Assembly: GCA_017455945.1 (NCBI GenBank)
Contig: JAFTLM010000425.1
Coordinates: 1-5,595, forward strand
Direction of reading: 5' to 3'
Source: Clostridia bacterium
GTDB taxonomy: Bacteria > Bacillota > Clostridia > Oscillospirales > CAG-272
DNA: 5,595 nt
Shown: positions 1 to 5,511 of the stretch, one piece after another
Layout: the number at the start of each line of letters is the position of its first letter
How positions within the stretch are numbered: position 1 is the first letter of the stretch
Program-made: the position numbers and the translations under genes
The notes under the pieces: model-generated
Told to the model about the DNA's origin: nothing
What the model saw: the letters and a program-made list of their open reading frames with translations, nothing else
Databases searched by the model: none

Positions 1-220
1 GAAGCTCAACCGTACCCGCATTTGAAGTGTAGTAGGTTTTACCCTGTACAAGACTGTCTATACCAGCCTCACGAACGTGCCAGGGGGTGGGGAAGTCGGG
101 CTGACCGACTGTCAATGCAACTACGTCGTTCATATCGCCAAGCAGGTCAAAAAATTTTCTGATTCCCGACGGCTTTATGTCAACGACGGTTTTTGATAAT
201 ATTTTGCTGTAATCCAACAT
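1..220 (-). CDS. Class I/II pyridoxal-phosphate aminotransferase, N-terminal fragment (runs off left edge)
   Basis: The first 73 codons of a gene whose remainder lies beyond position 1. The translation begins MLDYSKILSK and contains VGQPDFPTPWHV (about residues 38-49), then GKTYYTSNAGTVEL at the edge. The GxPDFxTP loop followed by a YTxxxGxxEL segment is the N-terminal substrate-binding signature of fold-type I aminotransferases (aspartate/aromatic/PatA-like). The PLP lysine and other catalytic residues are outside the window, so substrate specificity cannot be judged. The start ATG (220-218) overlaps the TGA stop of the upstream lrp-type gene by one base (TGATG), and a GAGAGGA Shine-Dalgarno (237-231) lies inside the end of that gene, which points to translational coupling. 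An Lrp/AsnC regulator directly upstream fits an amino-acid transaminase. The family call is secure; the exact enzyme is not. Confidence 0.88.
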   Translation of the reverse strand, partial: MLDYSKILSKTVVDIKPSGIRKFFDLLGDMNDVVALTVGQPDFPTPWHVREAGIDSLVQGKTYYTSNAGTVEL

Positions 221-696
221 CAGAACTCGTTTCCTCTCAAATCTTCCTCAATTCCGCCGTAAATAACGCCGTTGTCCTTGTACTTGCGGAGTACAAAGTG
301 AGTGGCTGTGGAAACCACAGAGTCGATGGGGGCGAGCTTTTGAGCAACAAAATACGCCACTTCCTTCATAGTCTTGCCCTCAATAAATACAGCAAGGTCG
401 TAAGCTCCCGACATAAGATAAAGGCTCTTTACCTCGTCGTAGTTGTAAATCTTCTCGGCAACCTTGTCAAAGCCTCTGTCCTTCTGTGGAGTGAGCTTGA
501 CCTCAATAAGTGCGGTTACGTATTCGCGGTCTGTTTTGTCCCAGTCAATAATTGTCTTGTAACCGAGAATAACGCCGTCCTTTTCGTATTTCTCAATAGA
601 CTTTTTTATATCGCCCTCTTCCTTATCAAGCATAACCGCAAGCTGCTTTGCTGTAAGAGTAGCATCGTTTTCAAGCAATTTAAGTATCTTATCCAT
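220..696 (-). CDS. Lrp/AsnC-family transcriptional regulator
   Basis: A 158-residue protein, the usual length for the family. Residues 1-50 form an AsnC-type helix-turn-helix (LTAKQLAVML then a second helix near 28-38, followed by DGVILGYKTIIDWDK). Residues about 58-135 form the RAM ligand-binding/oligomerisation domain, with the typical SGAYDLAVFIEG segment (96-107) where effector amino acids bind in characterised relatives. STATHFVLRKYKDNG (129-143) is typical of Firmicute members. Known family role: amino-acid-responsive DNA-binding protein forming dimers to octamers; here it probably controls the adjacent aminotransferase or its own operon (inference). The ATG at 696-694 is preceded by TGAGGA (709-704) seven bases upstream; the TGA of that site is the stop codon of the mutS-like gene, so translation is probably coupled. 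About 15 residues after the RAM domain form an acidic/polar tail. Confidence 0.93.
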   Translation of the reverse strand: MDKILKLLENDATLTAKQLAVMLDKEEGDIKKSIEKYEKDGVILGYKTIIDWDKTDREYVTALIEVKLTPQKDRGFDKVAEKIYNYDEVKSLYLMSGAYDLAVFIEGKTMKEVAYFVAQKLAPIDSVVSTATHFVLRKYKDNGVIYGGIEEDLRGNEF

Positions 697-706
697 AATA
701 TGGTCC

Positions 707-2308
707 TCATTTCTTAATGTTTTTTATAATGTTTTCGTATGAAAGTCCGTATTTGTCGGCAATGTCGCGAGCGTAGCTCTTTCCGTCGGGTTTGGCTCTC
801 GTTATCTTGAACGAGCGTTTTCCTTCCTCGATTCCCGCCACCAGAGTGTCAATAGGAACGCCTCCTTGGGGAATAGTTTGAGCGTTTATGTTGTCGATCT
901 CGGCAGCCAGCTCGTGTAAGTGAGTGGAAAAAATACATCTGCAACCGTATGCACTGAGGCCTCTCAAAACCTCACCCGCAATATAAGACGCCTCGTAAGA
1001 ACCCGTAGACGATAAGGATTCGTCAAGCAAAACAAGACTGTTTGAGGTAATAGCTCCCAAAATCTCGTTAAGTCTGGCACATTCCTCGCCAAGACGGCCC
1101 TTGTCTATAGTGTCGTCAGCACCGGTGGGGAAGTGAGTGTATATTGCATCAACAGGGCTTATTATCGCCTCTTTTGCGGGAACAAACAATCCAAGCTGGA
1201 ACATTGCTTGAGAAATTCCCACCGCACAGGTGATAACCGATTTTCCGCCTCTGTTGGGACCTGTCAAAACGTAAATAGCGGCTTTTTCGTCAAATACAAT
1301 GTCGTTTGTAACTATCTCGTCGTCTATTTTTACCGCCACGCATGGGTTATACAGTTCGGTAGCCTTAAAGGCTCGTGCCTCCATAGCTTCTATCGTCGGA
1401 ACGCAGAGATAACAGCCTTTGTCACGAAGAGTGCGAAGTGCCTCTGTGGCTTTTACTGTAAATTCAAACTCTCCAAGCAGATCAAGCAAAAAGTTTGTGT
1501 TGTCAAGCACGTAAGACTTTATTATCCTTTTCCAGGAATGGAGAGAGGATTTGTATACGTCGTTTATTGCCGAGTTGAAGGCAAGTGAAAGCGCCGCCTT
1601 TTGGTTTTCGTTTTGCTTTTTGCCAAAGGGAACAAGCTCCGCTATGCAAGTGTATTCATCGTCCTTGAAGCTGAGACGTAAAATCTTTTCAAGAACGTCT
1701 CCCGATTTAAACTGTTCCGCATTTATGGAAAGCACACCCGCACTTCTGGGACGTAACTGAGCGTCAAGGTTTACACCTATGGTTACGCTTTTTATTTCGC
1801 GTACACGCTCTGTAAGTTCAAGAAGCTTTTTGTTGAGCTCTTTGTAATAATCACTGGTGGCAAGCTCAATAATTCTGTCGGCAAAGGTGGTAAAAGCTCG
1901 GCTTTTTAAATTCGGTCGTATTTTAGAAAAGCCGTCGCTTAGCAAATCTATACAAGAAATGTATAGCTCTATTTCCGTGATGCTTGAAAGATATGAATCG
2001 GTGTCACCGCTGTCGGCTTCAAGTCTGCGAAGCTCCATAATATCTCCCAAAATCGGAACCAGTTCGCCGAGAATATCCGAGATTTCTGGATTTTCAAGCA
2101 TATCCTTAAAGGTTTCCATTCTGTATTCGATTACGGCACTGTCCGTGGTAAAATAATCCGAAAGATCGCTGTTCCTGAGATCAATAAAATCAAGCATACC
2201 CAGCTCTTCCAGTGCAAACATATCGATTTTGGGGACATTTATGCCCTTGTAATGGTTTTGTCGCGTCTCAAAATCAGGATATATAAGCGAAAAATTGTTT
2301 AAATCCAT
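707..2308 (-). CDS. Short MutS-family ATPase (MutS domain V protein lacking the mismatch-recognition domain)
   Basis: 533 residues from the chosen start. The C-terminal ABC-type ATPase domain of MutS is clear: Walker A GPNRGGKS (350-357), the DDTIDKGRLGEECARL segment (about 398-413), Walker B SLVLLDE (424-430), a signature-like SSTGSYEA (433-440) and the H-loop FSTHLHEL (460-467). The N-terminal half is helical and resembles the lever/core region. The protein is far shorter than MutS1 (about 850-900 residues) or MutS2 (about 780), has no N-terminal FxE mismatch-reading domain and no Smr nuclease tail. It departs from classical MutS at GPNMGGKST (here R and V) and at the STF element (here RLG). 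It therefore belongs to the group of short MutS-like ATPases in Firmicutes whose role is not established; post-replicative mismatch repair should not be assumed. An upstream in-frame ATG would add 12 residues (MLIIQVFWWRCC), but that ATG sits on the promoter side of a perfect ribosome binding site, so MDLNNFSL is preferred. First gene of the operon with lrp and the aminotransferase. Confidence 0.9.
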   Translation of the reverse strand: MDLNNFSLIYPDFETRQNHYKGINVPKIDMFALEELGMLDFIDLRNSDLSDYFTTDSAVIEYRMETFKDMLENPEISDILGELVPILGDIMELRRLEADSGDTDSYLSSITEIELYISCIDLLSDGFSKIRPNLKSRAFTTFADRIIELATSDYYKELNKKLLELTERVREIKSVTIGVNLDAQLRPRSAGVLSINAEQFKSGDVLEKILRLSFKDDEYTCIAELVPFGKKQNENQKAALSLAFNSAINDVYKSSLHSWKRIIKSYVLDNTNFLLDLLGEFEFTVKATEALRTLRDKGCYLCVPTIEAMEARAFKATELYNPCVAVKIDDEIVTNDIVFDEKAAIYVLTGPNRGGKSVITCAVGISQAMFQLGLFVPAKEAIISPVDAIYTHFPTGADDTIDKGRLGEECARLNEILGAITSNSLVLLDESLSSTGSYEASYIAGEVLRGLSAYGCRCIFSTHLHELAAEIDNINAQTIPQGGVPIDTLVAGIEEGKRSFKITRAKPDGKSYARDIADKYGLSYENIIKNIKK

Positions 2309-2312
2309 ACAG

Positions 2313-2319
2313 CACCTCC
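2313..2319 (-). promoter_or_regulatory. Ribosome binding site deciding the mutS-like start
   Basis: GGAGGTG on the minus strand ends four bases before the ATG at 2308-2306 (six bases from the GGAGG core). It is the strongest Shine-Dalgarno in the window and rules in MDLNNFSL as the start over the ATG 36 bases upstream, which would lie at or near the predicted transcription start and has no site of its own. Confidence 0.85.
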
Positions 2320-2344
2320 ACCAAAAAACTTGTATAATCAACAT

Positions 2345-2373
2345 ATTATATCACAAAAAAGCTGTTTTGTAAA
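2345..2373 (-). promoter_or_regulatory. Sigma-A-type promoter of the mutS-like/lrp/aminotransferase operon
   Basis: On the minus strand TTTACA (2373-2368, five of six to TTGACA) is followed after exactly 17 bases by TATAAT (2350-2345, perfect). Transcription would begin near 2338 and give a leader of about 30 bases carrying the GGAGGTG site. No operator was recognised. Confidence 0.85.
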
Positions 2374-2400
2374 TAGATATGGTAAAACACTTTTGATTTT

Positions 2401-3180
2401 TTGCAGGATTTGTGCTTGGCGGCAGAGCTTCTTGATCCTGCGGCGAAGAGCATATACAAGGGCAAGGACGCATTGGCAGAATACGGCTCGGGTGAATACT
2501 GGAATGGCGTAGTCAAGGCGGGGCTTACCGGTATGGCGGTTTCGGGTGTGTATGGCGGAGCGTTTGACGTTATGGCAGGCGGAGTAAAAGCGGGTGACAT
2601 AAACGCCGCTAAGGCTGATATCAATGCAACGGTTATGCAGTCGGAAAACTTAAAGGAAAAGAATAGGTTTACCGAGGATAGGGCAAAACGTGCGGATTCG
2701 CAGACGCTTGGCAATTTGAAAATTATAGAAAACGTGTATCGGTGGAACTACTTTTACACGCCTGTACAGATTGGAGAGGAAATTGTCGGTGTAAGAATTG
2801 CGGTTAGAGATATCGCAAAAGGCGTAGGAATGACCTCGGAGAGCCAAATATATAATTGGGGCATAAAAAAAGACGTATCCTTGGACGGTGAGAGACGTGA
2901 CCCGAAGGCTGCTTCTCCCGATGTCTCATCAGATACATCTTTAGATACATCTTTGGGCGGTGTGCAACCTGTTGTTTCCAACTCATCACACGATGCCTCA
3001 TCGGATGTATCCGATAACAGTATATCAGAAAACACAGCGATTGTCAAGTTGAAAAAACAAGAATGTTTCAAAAAACAATACAGCCAGAAAGGTGAATGCC
3101 TTGACGATAACACGCGGTCAAATGATATCTTTATTATTGAATCCGTGATACTGTTCTTGCACGACATATTGGTGGTATAG
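2401..3180 (+). pseudogene. Probable remnant of a large phage/mobile-element protein (LPD/MuF-nuclease-like C-terminal region)
   Basis: An open frame of about 260 codons, bounded upstream by a stop at 2383-2385. It has no ATG in its first 43 codons, no Shine-Dalgarno and no promoter I can find, so the TTG at 2401 is only a nominal start and the 5' end is probably missing. The N-terminal part is Gly/Ala-rich (VSGVYGGAFDVMAGGVKAG, residues 47-65), like linker regions of very long prophage polyvalent proteins. Residues about 115-155 (FYTPVQIGEEIVGVRIAV ... QIYNWGIKK) resemble the small beta-rich domain near the C-terminus of such proteins (LPD3-like, or phage barnase/EndoU-type nucleases attached to MuF proteins). 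A Ser/Asp-rich tail follows (residues about 170-210) and then an atypical hydrophobic end. The domain assignment is by eye and tentative. Possibly the last piece of a decayed prophage or conjugative element; an intact short gene is less likely. Confidence 0.5.
2931..2954 (+). repeat. 12-bp perfect tandem repeat, two copies
   Basis: AGATACATCTTT occurs twice back to back (2931-2942 and 2943-2954) in the Ser/Asp-rich coding stretch and gives the peptide repeat SDTSLDTSL. Related GAT-G/A-rich units (for example 2999-3013) flank it, suggesting local slippage expansion. Confidence 0.85.
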
Positions 3181-3245
3181 CACTTTACGAAAATATGTCT
3201 ATTCCGCTTGAAAACTTCAACAGGCTTTTCAAGAAAGGTTGTTTG

Positions 3246-3274
3246 TTGACAAATATTGCTTTTTGTGGTATTAT
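3246..3274 (+). promoter_or_regulatory. Near-consensus sigma-A promoter with no evident gene
   Basis: TTGACA (3246-3251, perfect) and TATTAT (3269-3274, five of six) are separated by exactly 17 bases. Transcription would start near 3281. The sequence just after contains AGAGGAG (3282-3288) but no start codon at a usable distance; the first frame from GTG 3288 ends after nine codons. The transcript would immediately enter two hairpins and, if not stopped, run antisense through spoIIID into the methyltransferase gene at 3704. Confidence 0.65.
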
Positions 3275-3294
3275 TACTGAAAGAGGAGTGATAA

Positions 3295-3315
3295 ATCTCT
3301 CGGATTTCGGGAGAT
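3295..3315. other. 8-bp hairpin downstream of the orphan promoter
   Basis: ATCTCTCG (3295-3302) pairs with CGGGAGAT (3308-3315) across a GATTT loop, with one G-U pair when read as plus-strand RNA. It begins about 14 bases after the predicted start site. No U-tract follows, so it is not a standard intrinsic terminator. Confidence 0.55.
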
Positions 3316-3319
3316 AGGC

Positions 3320-3349
3320 TATTATACAAAATGCAAATTTTGTATAATA
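3320..3349. repeat. 13-bp perfect AT-rich inverted repeat with 4-base loop
   Basis: Left arm TATTATACAAAAT (3320-3332), loop GCAA, right arm ATTTTGTATAATA (3337-3349), all pairs matched. It lies nine bases beyond the 3' end of spoIIID and four bases after the preceding hairpin. It could end spoIIID transcripts, fold at the end of a small RNA from the 3246-3274 promoter, or serve as a binding site. Neither side is followed by a clean T-run, so the terminator reading is weak. Confidence 0.75.
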
Positions 3350-3357
3350 TAGGGAAG

Positions 3358-3624
3358 TCATACAGGGCGATGTAGCTTCTCGTATTTCAATTTGGTGGCA
3401 TTTCCGCCTCGCAAATGCCGTTCTTGTTTATTTTTCTCCAAAACTGCTTTTACCTCTTTGAACAGCTCTTGGTTATGTGTTTTAAGAATCTGCGTTATAT
3501 CCTTATGGACGGTACTTTTACTTATTCCGAATTTGTTTGCCACTGCACGCACGGTAGAATTATTTGCCACCAAATATTCACCAAGTATTATACATCTTTC
3601 TTTGGATTCAGATATGTAAACCAT
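3358..3624 (-). CDS. spoIIID: Stage III sporulation transcriptional regulator SpoIIID
   Basis: 88 residues, close to the 93 of Bacillus subtilis SpoIIID. It aligns with that protein over most of its length: a helix-turn-helix at about residues 25-47 (VRAVANKFGISKSTVHKDIT, matching the family's VRxIAxEFGVSKSTVHKDLT) and the basic C-terminal motif HLRGGNATKLKY (70-81), which contributes to DNA binding in the characterised protein. In B. subtilis SpoIIID acts in the mother cell after engulfment begins, repressing part of the sigma-E regulon and activating sigK and other genes. The ATG at 3624-3622 has only a weak site (AAGAAAG, 3641-3635, ten bases away), but no alternative start preserves the N-terminus. 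A sigma-E-like promoter lies just upstream. The gene stands alone here, divergent from a TrmH-type methyltransferase, and not beside spoIIQ or mbl as in many Firmicutes. Its presence implies an endospore-forming lineage. Confidence 0.96.
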   Translation of the reverse strand: MVYISESKERCIILGEYLVANNSTVRAVANKFGISKSTVHKDITQILKTHNQELFKEVKAVLEKNKQERHLRGGNATKLKYEKLHRPV

Positions 3625-3658
3625 TTTATCAAATCTTTCTTAAAGTTTTATTTACTAA

Positions 3659-3687
3659 AATGTATGTAAGAAAATTTATTTTTATTA
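3659..3687 (-). promoter_or_regulatory. Sigma-E-like promoter of spoIIID
   Basis: On the minus strand TAATAAA (3687-3681) is followed after 14 bases by CATACATT (3666-3659). The second box matches the sigma-E -10 consensus CATACAnT at every fixed position, and the first matches KMATATT at five of seven. The start site would be near 3652, about 28 bases before the spoIIID ATG. Sigma-E transcription of spoIIID is known in B. subtilis; the match here is by eye. Confidence 0.65.
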
Positions 3688-3703
3688 CAAGGAAAAGCTA
3701 ATT

Positions 3704-4489
3704 ATGACAAAAAAAGAAACCTATATCACCTGCTATGACGGAAATATTTACGAAGGTATGACTTCTATTTCGGCGGTTATTAAAAAATGTGAAGAAAGCG
3801 AAGAATGTCAAAAAATTAACAAAGTCGTTGTTGACAGGAGTAAAATGCAATCCAAATCCCGCGAACTGGATTTTTTGCGTAGGAAAGCGGATAAATTGGG
3901 CTTTGAGATATGCATATCCACCTCCGATGAAATTAATGCAATTACCACGGGAAACACCCATGGCGGCATAGTGGCGTTATGCTCTCCTACCGTAATTCCC
4001 TTTTTGGCAGAAAAAACAGACTCAATAAAAGGAGACGGAGTTTACGTTATGCTCGATGGCATCGAAGATCCTTATAATTTCGGGTATTCGGTACGCTCCA
4101 TTTATGCTTCGGGTGCCGATGGTGTTATACTGTCACCGCGTAACTGGATGAACGTAGCCGGCATAGTGGCTAAATCTTCAGCGGGGGCTTCCGAGCTTAT
4201 TGATATGTATATCGCCTCTCCGGAAGAAGCAATAGGAATTTTCAGAGACAAGGGTTATAAAATCATTTGTTCAGGAATCAGGAATTCTGTTTCCATGTAT
4301 GAGGCTGATATGAAAAAACCGGTGTTCCTTATAATAGGCGGTGAAAAACGAGGTATATCCCATTCTATTATGTCAATGGCAGATACAATCGCCAGAGTCG
4401 AATACGGGCGTGAGTTCCGAGGTTCGCTTTCTGCTGCATCTGCGGCAACAATAATGGCATATGAGATTTTCAGACAAAATAAAGATTAA
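3704..4489 (+). CDS. SpoU/TrmH-family RNA 2'-O-ribose methyltransferase
   Basis: 261 residues in two parts. Residues 1 to about 100 form the small L30e-like RNA-binding domain, with the typical closing HGGIVALC (86-93). Residues about 112-258 form the SPOUT knot domain. Motif 1 is LDGIEDPYNFGYSVRS (117-132), including the conserved Asn and Arg. SSAGASE is at 158-164, and motif 2 is FLIIGGEKRGIS (208-219). Motif 3 (about 231-254, ending GSLSAASAATIMAYE) is divergent: the usual SLN reads SLS. Known family role: transfer of methyl from S-adenosylmethionine to a ribose 2'-OH of rRNA or tRNA by a dimer; the target of this member cannot be deduced, so rlmB or trmH is not assigned. The ATG at 3704 has AAGGA (3689-3693) ten bases upstream. 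No strong promoter was found in the 79-base gap to spoIIID, and part of that gap is occupied by the spoIIID promoter on the other strand. Confidence 0.92.
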   Translation: MTKKETYITCYDGNIYEGMTSISAVIKKCEESEECQKINKVVVDRSKMQSKSRELDFLRRKADKLGFEICISTSDEINAITTGNTHGGIVALCSPTVIPFLAEKTDSIKGDGVYVMLDGIEDPYNFGYSVRSIYASGADGVILSPRNWMNVAGIVAKSSAGASELIDMYIASPEEAIGIFRDKGYKIICSGIRNSVSMYEADMKKPVFLIIGGEKRGISHSIMSMADTIARVEYGREFRGSLSAASAATIMAYEIFRQNKD

Positions 4490-4499
4490 ATTTTGATTA

Positions 4500-4556
4500 T
4501 TTATATCTTATTCTTGATTTGTTAAAAAAAATATGTTATAATTTATAAGATATAAA
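4500..4556. repeat. 12-bp inverted repeat bracketing a promoter
   Basis: TTTATATCTTAT (4500-4511) is the exact reverse complement of ATAAGATATAAA (4545-4556), with 33 bases between. The left copy ends two bases before the -35 box and the right copy begins two bases after the -10 box, covering the expected start site. This is the layout of a paired operator. In read-through RNA from the upstream gene the arms could also pair as an AU-rich stem. No binding protein can be named. Confidence 0.6.
4514..4542 (+). promoter_or_regulatory. Extended -10 sigma-A promoter of the DUF624 gene
   Basis: TTGATT (4514-4519, four of six) lies 17 bases before TATAAT (4537-4542, perfect), which carries an extended TGn element (TGT, 4534-4536). 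Transcription would start near 4549 and give a leader of about 32 bases with AGAGG (4569-4573) seven bases before the ATG at 4581. Confidence 0.85.
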
Positions 4557-4580
4557 CAAAAATTATTAAGAGGCGAAAAG

Positions 4581-5510
4581 ATGAAACTGTTTAATTTTAA
4601 AAAAGATAGGCCCGAGATCCTCGAAGAAGAAGATACGACGCCTAATATAAGGTATTACTTTAAGTTATTATGGCGTAAATTCACCAAGTTGTTGTCAATA
4701 AACCTTCTTGCCATATTGCAAATTGTTCCATTGATAGCAATATATTTTGTAAAAACTTCGCAAGATAAGCCAACTATTACATCAACGCTGTTCCCTGTCA
4801 TACAAGGGATTGCTGATATTCCTATTCCTGTCGAAGAAATAGACGTTGGTCCGTTGAATCAGCTTATGCTTTCGCTTTCATCTATACAATACAGAATTCC
4901 GCACGAAACATGGGGAATGTTCTTTATAATAATTGGCTTGTTTGTCCTCTTTGTTGCATTATTCGGTGTTCTTAACGTTGGTTTTACATATCTTATGCGG
5001 GAGATGATCAACGGCAATCCCGTTTTTATATTTTCTGATATGAAATATGCAATTAAAAGGAATTTCAAGCAAGGATTTTTGTTTGGCTTGATTGATGCGT
5101 TGCTGATTATTGTTCTTGTTGTGGACTTCACTTACTTGAATAGTCTTCCAAGTGGATTTTTCGGAGATTTTATGTATGTTGGAATAATCGCCATCGGTTT
5201 GATTTATTTCATTATGCGTTTCTATATGTATATGATGTTGATAACATTCGATATGAAAATACGCAAGATATTCAAAAACGCATTGATATTTGTGATGTTG
5301 GGCATAAAGCGTAATATTATGGCTATCCTTTGGACTGTCTTTCTTTTAGTCATTAATTTTTGTGTTTTAATCATCTACACTCCGCTTGGCATAATATTAC
5401 CAATTCTGTATATGCCTGCTATTCCGATGTTTACCACTGCATATGCGGAATACCCGGTTATAAAAAAATATATGATTGATCCTGTTCCTCAGGAAAACGA
5501 AGATGAATAA
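4581..5510 (+). CDS. YesL-like (DUF624) multi-pass membrane protein
   Basis: 309 residues with a charged cytoplasmic-type N-terminus (residues 1-35, basic then acidic) and about six hydrophobic segments near 37-57, 112-136, 163-183, 196-222, 244-266 and 268-288. The segment VGFTYLMRE (133-141) ... FSDMKYAIKRNFKQG (151-165) matches the most recognisable part of the DUF624/YesL family, an F-x-DF/M...F/I-K-x-NFKQ motif between membrane helices. The IFKNAL (230-235) ... RNIMAIL (244-250) segment also fits. Relatives often neighbour carbohydrate-uptake genes, but no biochemical function is established, and none of those neighbours is seen here. A long loop (58-110) between the first two helices probably faces outward (inference). 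The C-terminus is short and acidic (PQENEDE). Own promoter upstream, strong terminator downstream: a single-gene unit. Confidence 0.75.
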   Translation: MKLFNFKKDRPEILEEEDTTPNIRYYFKLLWRKFTKLLSINLLAILQIVPLIAIYFVKTSQDKPTITSTLFPVIQGIADIPIPVEEIDVGPLNQLMLSLSSIQYRIPHETWGMFFIIIGLFVLFVALFGVLNVGFTYLMREMINGNPVFIFSDMKYAIKRNFKQGFLFGLIDALLIIVLVVDFTYLNSLPSGFFGDFMYVGIIAIGLIYFIMRFYMYMMLITFDMKIRKIFKNALIFVMLGIKRNIMAILWTVFLLVINFCVLIIYTPLGIILPILYMPAIPMFTTAYAEYPVIKKYMIDPVPQENEDE

Positions 5511-5511
5511 A

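Larger units (their letters stand above)
3195..3317 (+). other. Short open frame after the remnant, possible frameshifted continuation
   Basis: In the +2 frame relative to the preceding ORF, the sequence is open from 3141 to a TAG at 3315-3317. It includes an ATG at 3195 and encodes MSIPLENFNRLFKKG followed by a Cys/Ile-rich segment ending in INLSDFGR. The +2 frame has a stop at 3138-3140, so a frameshift joining it to the upstream ORF would have to fall between 3141 and 3178. Codon choice looks natural, but there is no Shine-Dalgarno before 3195 and the frame runs through a consensus promoter. I do not recognise the peptide. It may be a broken end of the remnant gene or chance. Confidence 0.25.

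Noticed and set aside
193..717. 174-codon plus-strand open frame over the lrp gene
   Set aside because: Antisense shadow of a clear Lrp/AsnC gene; the peptide has no recognisable domain and no ribosome binding site.
2346..2714. 122-codon minus-strand open frame ending near the mutS-like promoter
   Set aside because: Shadow of the Gly/Ala-rich plus-strand segment. It has no start signals and its 3' end overlaps the operon promoter.
3282..3317. Nine-codon leader peptide from GTG at 3288 behind the orphan promoter
   Set aside because: The AGAGGAG site overlaps the GTG, leaving no spacing for initiation, and the codon string has no attenuator-type run of one amino acid.
2754..3329. 191-codon minus-strand open frame opposite the remnant
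   Set aside because: Rich in Ser, Cys and Thr as expected of a shadow, no ribosome binding site found, no recognisable domain. The plus-strand reading contains the more protein-like VQIGEEIVGVRIAV segment.
2330..3348. TTGTATAAT at 2330-2338 and 3340-3348 as direct-repeat ends of an inserted element around the remnant
   Set aside because: Only nine AT-rich bases match; the first copy lies within the mutS-like gene leader and the second is one arm of a palindrome. Chance is the simpler explanation.
4490..4580. Intrinsic terminator directly after the methyltransferase gene
   Set aside because: No GC-containing hairpin followed by a T-run is present; the only inverted repeat is AU-rich with a 33-base loop and surrounds a promoter.
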